Positions 59,387-64,000 of a stretch of DNA of 64,000 bases are shown in pieces. The stretch is from the IMG/VR virus record IMGVR_UViG_3300020157_000001, positions 27,206-91,205 of that record; one strand, written 5' to 3'. The position numbers and the translations under genes were made by a program. The stretch comes from a virus. The notes beneath the pieces are model-generated. The model worked only from the letters and a program-made list of their open reading frames with translations, had not been told where the DNA came from and ran no database searches. Numbering within the stretch: the first letter of the stretch is position 1; every line of letters begins with the position of its first letter.

Positions 59387-59992
59387 TTAAACCGTAATAG
59401 TAAATAGGGTGTTGTTAGTAGCAGTGATAGTAAGGGTTCCCGACGTAACACCGTAGCTAGACCCACCAAAGTACCAGAACCCAACACCTGCACTAGCAGC
59501 CGAGCCGCCACCAGCGGTGGTTGTATTAGGGAAGTAAATGAACATGCCACCTACGTTAGACAAGGTAACAGCAGAGGCGTTAGACGTAGGTAAGCACTGG
59601 AATCCGACGGAACAGCCTGTCGCAAAATCCGTTCGGGCAAGGGATGGAGTATTTATATCCCTTCCACCTACTACCCAATCAGTGGCGTTAGTTCCAACTG
59701 ACCCATACACCTGAGCACTAGCAGCATTTCCGGTACCAGCAGATCCACTAGTGCTACCAAGCGCTGTCCAAGGAGAACCAACACCTCCATACCCAAGTAG
59801 TGCTCCTGTCGCAGATGCGCTTGGCGTAACAGAAAGATCATACAACGCCATTCGGGCACATGATCCAGCCGTCGTCTGGTTAAAGTCCATAGCAATAGAT
59901 GCTGCGGTGTAGTTAAACGCAAGAATGTCAAGAAGACTTTGAGCTATAAGATGAGAACCTGCGGATGACGCAGTAAGACCCGACCATGCCAT
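59387..59992 (-). CDS. Structural protein, beta-rich, unknown
   Basis: 201 residues, AAGGG ribosome site. Gly/Ala/Ser/Thr-rich with NYTAASIAMDFNQTTAGSCA, then RMALYDLSVTP and GGMFIYFPNT strands. The end TITATNNTLFTITV is a beta strand. No family recognised; part of the minor virion run. Confidence 0.68.
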   Translation of the reverse strand: MAWSGLTASSAGSHLIAQSLLDILAFNYTAASIAMDFNQTTAGSCARMALYDLSVTPSASATGALLGYGGVGSPWTALGSTSGSAGTGNAASAQVYGSVGTNATDWVVGGRDINTPSLARTDFATGCSVGFQCLPTSNASAVTLSNVGGMFIYFPNTTTAGGGSAASAGVGFWYFGGSSYGVTSGTLTITATNNTLFTITV

Positions 59993-59994
59993 AG

Positions 59995-60276
59995 TTAATT
60001 ACCCTTCAAAAGAGAAACTGCTTCTGAAGAGGAAGCAAGAGTATCGACGTTAATGGAAGTAAGCCCTTCAGTGGGAGGGGGGGCATCCACTGCTGCTATG
60101 TAATCACGGATACCGCCCCAGTACAGGCTCAATGCTCCCCACTCCTGTGAAGCCGCCAGCCAACGATCACCATCGGTGTGGCGTGTTTCCCGAGCTTCTT
60201 CAAGTTCGACCACAATAGGGGTAATAGATTGATAAAAGGCAAGATCGTTTTGTAGCTTCTCTATGTGTGAAGTCAT
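59995..60276 (-). CDS. Small hypothetical protein
   Basis: 93 residues. Helical first 30 residues (IEKLQNDLAFYQSITPIVVE), then an acidic, Trp-rich middle (WLAASQEWGALSLYWGG). Similar to small assembly helpers next to tail fibres, which would be helix/Trp-rich, but not assigned. It abuts its neighbours within 2-3 bases. Confidence 0.7.
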   Translation of the reverse strand: MTSHIEKLQNDLAFYQSITPIVVELEEARETRHTDGDRWLAASQEWGALSLYWGGIRDYIAAVDAPPPTEGLTSINVDTLASSSEAVSLLKGN

Positions 60277-60278
60277 AT

Positions 60279-60485
60279 CTAGTCCATGTCTCCCATGCTC
60301 AACTTCTTTTGAATAGTGGGGGCTACTATCGTGGCATCAACTCGTCCAGACCAATGCTCGGTATGGAACCCTCCAATAGCGCCGTTGTCTTCACGGCGAA
60401 CTGGAATGTCACGATTTGTACCCGCGTAGCGCCCGTATCTAACTTGACGTTGCCCCACACCAATCTTGGCTTGAAACTCATTCAT
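60279..60485 (-). CDS. Small basic hypothetical protein
   Basis: 68 residues from ATG at 60485; a TTG 15 bases earlier is possible. The first part is basic (GQRQVRYGRYAGTNRDIPV), then HTEHWSGRVDATI. There is no ribosome site, but a TATGAT hexamer six bases before the ATG would fit a leaderless message. The 57-nt gap before it holds a GC hairpin. Real coding is likely; function unknown. Confidence 0.65.
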   Translation of the reverse strand: MNEFQAKIGVGQRQVRYGRYAGTNRDIPVRREDNGAIGGFHTEHWSGRVDATIVAPTIQKKLSMGDMD

Positions 60486-60515
60486 TGGTATATCATACAA
60501 CTATACGAGGTATCA

Positions 60516-60532
60516 GGGGGGCCAAAACCCCC
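60516..60532. terminator. Short GC hairpin in the gap before the 60485 gene
   Basis: ggggg (60516-60520) pairs with ccccc (60528-60532) across gccaaaa. In the minus transcript it reads GGGGG-TTTTGGC-CCCCC. It is short, without a U-run, so weak termination or RNA stabilisation is all that can be said. Confidence 0.35.
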
Positions 60533-60542
60533 ATGAGGATGA

Positions 60543-61337
60543 TCAAACTTGCTGGATGGTCGCCACAACTGACGAGGTAGTCGGACTATACGCAGTAACA
60601 GGTGGGGTGTCCAGAACTATCCCTGAGTTGATAGTTGAAGCCACATCAGATGCCCATATGAACTGAAAGTACTGTCCAGCAGTGAATGGGTGGATGAAGT
60701 TCCACCCAGACACAATATGACCCTCATTACCGGGCACTGTAACTACTCCAGTAGATCCGACCCATGGGGTACCGTCAATGCTAATCCAAATACGAACATC
60801 TGTGGCGACGTTGTTTTGGTGGTTAGTAAACTGCCCAGACCACTGAAAGTTGTACACACCTGTTCGACTAATAGTTATCCTGCTACCATTTACAAGTGAG
60901 ATTCCGTTTGTGGAATCTAACCCATCAAACATTATGGGTTGACCAGTACTTGCTGAGGTACACCATTGCCGAGCTGTGGAGTACAGAGACCCATAATGCC
61001 CAAGCGCCCCGTTAGAAACAATAGGAACACTGGTATCAACCCATACTAAAGTTGTATCGGCGGGGGCCGTGGGACCCACATATACGCCGGGATCTCCGGT
61101 ATCCCCTTTTGCACCAGCAGCACCAGCAGGTCCTGACTGCCCAACATCAGCGGCTATGACCGTACTGACTTGGACGTGAGTGACTACCTCTTGGTTGGAC
61201 TTGGTAGTGACTACAGACCTAATGGGGGGCTGAGTCTCAGAAACCCCCCCACCTGATTGTGAAGTAGAGACAGTATCAGGGGAAGAGGTTGTAGTTACAG
61301 TCCTTACAGGGGGCTTAACTACAGATACTGTGGTCAC
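60543..61337 (-). CDS. Fibre/receptor-binding protein with collagen-like and C1q/TNF-like domains
   Basis: 264 residues, GTG start at 61337 (GTGA overlap). A Ser/Thr/Val N-terminal strand region, then a short collagen-like GPAGAAGAKGDTGDPG (five Gly-X-Y units). A C-terminal jelly roll follows: SRITISRTGVYNFQWSGQFT, DVRIWISIDGTPWVGSTG, GWNFIHPFTAGQYFQFIWAS. This trimer-forming C1q/TNF-like head on a collagen stalk is a common receptor-binding design. Confidence 0.82.
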   Translation of the reverse strand: MTTVSVVKPPVRTVTTTSSPDTVSTSQSGGGVSETQPPIRSVVTTKSNQEVVTHVQVSTVIAADVGQSGPAGAAGAKGDTGDPGVYVGPTAPADTTLVWVDTSVPIVSNGALGHYGSLYSTARQWCTSASTGQPIMFDGLDSTNGISLVNGSRITISRTGVYNFQWSGQFTNHQNNVATDVRIWISIDGTPWVGSTGVVTVPGNEGHIVSGWNFIHPFTAGQYFQFIWASDVASTINSGIVLDTPPVTAYSPTTSSVVATIQQV

Positions 61338-62053
61338 GTGGATCTATCAGTAATCGAAGCCACTACAACAAGCGTGCCAGTGGCTACGGTATCCCAATCA
61401 CCTGCCGCGTCCATTGCTTGTATATCAAATGGATAGCTTCCAGCGGCAATGGTATTAGTGTCTGAGATGTGCATCGTCAGACTTGTTCCTGTTTTAGGAG
61501 CAAGGTACCCGCGGGTGTAGGTTGGAGTGAGAGCTACAACAGTCGATTCAGAAGGAGCAGTCGCATACCATTTAAGGTCAAGGGCAATAGCGCTTGCTGA
61601 GGTCCTCGCCTGCATACGAGCACTAGCGGCAGTAATAAGAGACCCAGACGAATCAGTCCAAGAGAAGTCAAGACGGTAGTCAGTACGCTGACGGTAGGTG
61701 ATCTGCATGTCGAACGTGCCCTCCAATGGGGTGATCTGAGCGATAGTGGATACCTCTATGGTGCCAGTTTCGATGGTCCTCAGTCGGACAGCATCAGCTA
61801 CGACATCGTAAGAGTACGTACCATCAACTAGGTCTGAAGTCTCTGCCTCAGACATAACCAGCAAAATACTGCCACGATAAGAGTCAACCACGCACGTAAT
61901 GGGGATCTTTATATTGGAAGTAGATGCTTGCATCATTGCAGAAGCCACAGTAACGGGGACGATCCTACGGGTGCGTTTATCTTTGACGATAATAAGACGC
62001 TGCCAGTACTCACCTCTACGTATATGTCGGGTTGAACTTTGAAGCATCCCCAT
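61334..62053 (-). CDS. BppU-like virion protein with duplicated Ig-like domains
   Basis: 239 residues; ATG at 62053 or 62047. Two copies of a beta domain: YWQRLIIVKD...VASAMMQASTSN...GTYSYDVVAD and DYRLDFSWTDSSG...AASARMQARTSA...AGSYPFDIQA. The shared A-S-A-x-M-Q-A-(S/R)-T-S core looks like an internal duplication of the BppU-type N-domain. It overlaps the fibre gene by GTGA. Probably an adaptor between baseplate and fibre. Confidence 0.78.
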   Translation of the reverse strand: MGMLQSSTRHIRRGEYWQRLIIVKDKRTRRIVPVTVASAMMQASTSNIKIPITCVVDSYRGSILLVMSEAETSDLVDGTYSYDVVADAVRLRTIETGTIEVSTIAQITPLEGTFDMQITYRQRTDYRLDFSWTDSSGSLITAASARMQARTSASAIALDLKWYATAPSESTVVALTPTYTRGYLAPKTGTSLTMHISDTNTIAAGSYPFDIQAMDAAGDWDTVATGTLVVVASITDRST

Positions 62054-62103
62054 ATGATATCAGAGCGAAGGGGGCTGGGGGTCCCCATCACAACATGTAG
62101 TCC

Positions 62104-62460
62104 TCATTCCACATTGTTTACATTTGGAGTGAGCGTGTTCTGGGACAAGAGGTCCTCCACCGCAGAAGTCACATTGTCTTGAGTCTTCCATTTGTTGACC
62201 CCTTCCATCCAGTCTGGCCTCTGCCGAGCATAGCTCAAAGAGGGAACCTCAGCGACGTTAACACCGGCAACAGCCTCTGGAACGATGTTAAACATCTGCA
62301 TTTGACCGTCAGGTTGGGCAGGGGGGTTGTAGTCGATGCGTTGGTTGGTGCAGGAAATGACAATACCGGGGGCATTTTCATACTCGTTGAGGATTCCAAG
62401 AAGTTGGTACCCAGCGCTATCAGGTGCGGTTTTGAACCATGTGATGAGGTTGGATGACAT
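62104..62460 (-). CDS. Small hypothetical virion-region protein
   Basis: 118 residues from ATG at 62460 with AAGGTG upstream; a TTG nine bases earlier is possible. The middle is a beta strand with YENAPGIVISCTNQRIDYN, the C-terminus is Asn/Val-rich. It is the first gene of the minus-strand virion run and faces the lysis operon across a 290-base divergent gap. A weak TTGACT-18-TAAGGT promoter is possible in that gap. Confidence 0.7.
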   Translation of the reverse strand: MSSNLITWFKTAPDSAGYQLLGILNEYENAPGIVISCTNQRIDYNPPAQPDGQMQMFNIVPEAVAGVNVAEVPSLSYARQRPDWMEGVNKWKTQDNVTSAVEDLLSQNTLTPNVNNVE

Positions 62461-62534
62461 GGGGAGCACCTTACCACCATCATCTCTAAAAAGTCAAGAT
62501 CCCAAAACCCCCAGACCCTTCACGACAGCGCTAT

Positions 62535-62563
62535 TTGACACGGGTCCTAAAAATGTGTACAAT
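62535..62563 (+). promoter_or_regulatory. Strong sigma70-like promoter of the endolysin operon
   Basis: TTGACA (62535-62540, perfect) and TACAAT (62558-62563) with a 17-base spacer, the best promoter in the window. Predicted start near 62570, leaving a leader of about 180 nt before the 62752 ATG. It is the only plus-strand promoter and belongs to the lysis unit. The shared GTGTACAAT is also part of the early promoter candidate at 14804. Confidence 0.82.
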
Positions 62564-62597
62564 GCGAGCGGAGCGAGCCAAGTAGTAGTGGAAGCGA

Positions 62598-62669
62598 TGA
62601 GCCGTAGGCTCACCACCACGTGAACGTCAGGGCCTTGGGGGTAGGGGTAATCTCTTGTTCAACCCCTAC
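62598..62669 (+). other. Structured 5' leader of the endolysin transcript
   Basis: Two stem-loops: tgagcc-gta-ggctca (62598-62612), which may extend with flanking gtgg/ccac, and gtaggggt...acccctac (62641-62648 with 62662-62669, 13-nt loop). They lie between the promoter and the first gene, so they would be in the 180-nt leader. The leader could delay or tune lysis. No known riboswitch is recognised. Confidence 0.5.
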
Positions 62670-62751
62670 TTCAGTGGAGTTAAGGTGAAGTCTGCCTAAA
62701 TCCATGTCATAATAGAGTAAGCTACGTATTCCCCTTAACGGAAGGAACTGT

Positions 62752-62877
62752 ATGACTACCCCAGAATGGATTGAAAGTGATGACGAATTTGAAGGTGTTG
62801 GAGCGCACCGAGACAATCCCCGCTACACCCCCGTTGACGAACCCGGCTACAACCCAGAAACAGGGGTTCCACAATGA
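62752..62877 (+). CDS. 41-residue protein in front of the endolysin
   Basis: ATG at 62752 preceded by GGAAGGA, stop TGA overlapping the endolysin start (ATGA). Acidic, with EWIESDDEFEGVGAHRDNP and a Pro-rich end (GYNPETGVPQ). No membrane segment, so it is not a holin. It may couple translation of the lysin or inhibit it; function unknown. The RBS and overlap make it very likely real. Confidence 0.8.
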   Translation: MTTPEWIESDDEFEGVGAHRDNPRYTPVDEPGYNPETGVPQ

Positions 62878-63830
62878 CTATCACAGCAGCAGAACTAGTA
62901 CACCGTTTGGACGGGCCGGATTGCTCACATTACCAATCGGATGCTGGGCACTTAGATCTCTCTGTGACCAGAGCCGTGCCAACTCACTTTCTCGGTTGGA
63001 AAGCAACTCAAAGCACCGCGTACATCGACCCATCATTTAACACGTTCCGAGGTATTGCTTCGGCTCTTAAGTTCAACTGGGTGCTCCCCTACCACTGGCT
63101 CAGTTCCACTACTGATCCAGTAGCTCAGGCTGACCATTACCTCGCAGCAGTCGGTACTTTCCGACCAAGCGAAGGGGCGATGCTTGACGCTGAAGAGGCA
63201 GGTATTACTGTCGAAAAGTGCCTCGCATGGCTTGAGCGCGTTGAGGATGTTACTCATCGTCCTTCGTCTGTGTACACGGGTATTTACGTTGCGGGGGGCA
63301 GTATTTGGAAAGATGCTCGTATCCGCACCTCAAAGTACGGTCCCCGTATGATGCATCTTGCTGCATATGTTTCCTCGGATAACCTCGTAGCCCGTCTAAC
63401 AGCACTTGGTTTGCTTGAACTTCCTATTGATGCTTGGCAGTGGTCATCGAATGGTCCAGTTCCCGGCATTACTGGTCGCTGCGACATGAATGCAGTATTC
63501 AACCTCAAGGGTTACGACTCCATCGTTGCCCCTGCTCCACCTCCTGCACCTTGGCCCCCATTTGATCCAGTGAATGGTAAGTGGGGACTTTACCCAATCG
63601 CAGTCAAACCAGTCATCAAAGAAGGTGCCCAAGGCACTAACAAGGATCTGGTGCGGTACCTGCAAGGAGTCATCTTGGTTAAGGCTGGTGGCGCTATCGT
63701 TGTTGACGGTACTTTTGGCCCCCAGACGACAAAGCGAGTCAAAGACTTCCAGAAGTTCTTCGGCCTTTACATTGACGGAATTGTTGGACCCAAGACTTGG
63801 GCCGCGATAGATTACGTGTCACAACGCTAG
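62874..63830 (+). CDS. lys: Endolysin: GH25 muramidase with peptidoglycan-binding domain
   Basis: 318 residues. GH25 core: GPDCSHYQSDAGHLDLS (Asp of the active pocket), later GAMLDAEEAGITVEKCLAW (catalytic D-x-E) and PIDAWQWSSNGPVPGITGR. Residues about 245-316 form a PG_binding_1 domain: VRYLQGVILVKAGGAIVVDG, TFGPQTTKRVKDFQKFF and VGPKTWAAI. There is no signal peptide, so it needs a holin. GH25 with PG_binding_1 is typical of phages of Gram-positive hosts. Confidence 0.95.
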   Translation: MTITAAELVHRLDGPDCSHYQSDAGHLDLSVTRAVPTHFLGWKATQSTAYIDPSFNTFRGIASALKFNWVLPYHWLSSTTDPVAQADHYLAAVGTFRPSEGAMLDAEEAGITVEKCLAWLERVEDVTHRPSSVYTGIYVAGGSIWKDARIRTSKYGPRMMHLAAYVSSDNLVARLTALGLLELPIDAWQWSSNGPVPGITGRCDMNAVFNLKGYDSIVAPAPPPAPWPPFDPVNGKWGLYPIAVKPVIKEGAQGTNKDLVRYLQGVILVKAGGAIVVDGTFGPQTTKRVKDFQKFFGLYIDGIVGPKTWAAIDYVSQR

Positions 63831-63891
63831 TATCAATAGGTATCAATATACCTATACCGATATCAGTGACTGGTGTCACTTTTGGTAATAA

Positions 63892-63919
63892 GAAAAGCCC
63901 CCCAAATGGGGGGCTTTTC
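63892..63919. terminator. Strong hairpin terminator after the endolysin, works in both directions
   Basis: gaaaagcccccc (63892-63903), loop aaat, ggggggcttttc (63908-63919): a perfect 12-bp stem with a tttt run in the plus transcript and aaaa in the left arm, so it can stop transcription from both sides. It ends the lysin unit and meets the minus gene entering from the right. A second small hairpin (gtgac-tggt-gtcac) precedes it. Confidence 0.9.
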
Positions 63920-63938
63920 CATTGATACCGTTAAACCC

Positions 63939-64000
63939 TTAGGCCCAAGGATTGGGACGGTAAATCTCGTATGGGACATACGGTGGATACGGGTTCTTAG
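63939..64000 (-). CDS. C-terminal end of a Pro/Tyr-rich protein entering from the right edge
   Basis: The window edge cuts the gene. The last 19 codons before TAA (63939-63941) read KNPYPPYVPYEIYRPNPWA. Tyr/Pro-rich ends are seen on virion and fibre proteins, but the rest is unseen. It shares the bidirectional terminator with the endolysin. Confidence 0.6.
   Translation of the reverse strand, partial: KNPYPPYVPYEIYRPNPWA

Noticed and set aside
14855-62460. tRNA genes within the virion blocks
   Set aside because: No cloverleaf with a T-loop GTTC-type core was found by eye in any gap; a covariance search would be needed to exclude degenerate forms.
62610-62816. 68-codon minus-strand frame in the lysis leader
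   Set aside because: It overlaps the well supported 41-codon gene and promoter leader, has no ribosome site, and shows low-complexity composition.

Overview
The window is a 64 kb piece of a tailed double-stranded DNA phage with a contractile tail (myovirus morphotype). It is cut inside a gene at both ends. Sheath, T4 gp19-like tube, gp25/gpJ-like baseplate proteins, portal, HK97-fold capsid and large terminase can all be read. The host is most likely Gram-positive and probably actinobacterial. This rests on a single GH25 muramidase endolysin with a peptidoglycan-binding tail, no visible spanins, two small membrane proteins beside the virion genes, a SpoVS-family gene, and sigma70-like promoters. 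It is an inference. No integrase, repressor, tRNA or CRISPR array was seen, which fits a virulent phage but does not prove it.

Layout. Almost everything is read leftward on the minus strand, in tightly overlapping operons (ATGA, TAATG and GTGA junctions). (1) 1-14771 is the replication and recombination block. In transcription order it holds an early protein with a C-terminal Acb2-like anti-CBASS domain, a 100-nt structured intergenic RNA, a helicase-loader ATPase, DnaB-type helicase, primase, SNF2-type ATPase, a MerR-like protein, a gp32-like ssDNA-binding protein, family A DNA polymerase, a zinc-ribbon protein, RecA, four nucleases (two small PD-(D/E)XK resolvase types, one Cas4/RecB type, one staphylococcal nuclease type) and a SpoVS homologue. 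(2) 14855-44727 is the head and tail block. From its upstream (right) end it holds portal, scaffold, capsid, terminator, collar-fibre, connector and neck proteins, sheath, tube, tail chaperone with a +1-frame extension, tape measure carrying two peptidoglycan hydrolase domains, baseplate hub, LysM protein, gpD-like protein, a spike-fibre with an S74 chaperone, gp25, gpJ, and a 2370-residue protein with about nine LamG-like domains. (3) 44783-49912 holds terminase, an early/late mix of small genes, a Dps-like protein, a 34-residue metallothionein-like protein, a metallophosphoesterase and an HNH endonuclease, with a good promoter at 46939-46968. (4) 49913-62460 holds small membrane/holin candidates, a KTSC protein and a long run of minor structural genes. 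That run includes tandem paralogues ending in WWER and a 66-bp repeat array. (5) 62535-63919 is the only plus-strand unit: promoter, structured leader, a 41-codon gene, endolysin and terminator. A further minus-strand gene enters from the right edge.

How it works together. The left block copies and recombines the genome. The leading gene probably blunts cyclic-nucleotide immunity early in infection. The middle blocks package DNA and build the virion, and two tape-measure domains plus the spike would breach the cell wall at entry. The plus-strand unit lyses the cell. Most likely new or under-described: the Acb2-domain fusion next to the three-way-junction RNA, the metallothionein/Dps pair, the +1 chaperone extension, the perfect hairpin inside the polymerase start, and the LamG concatemer.
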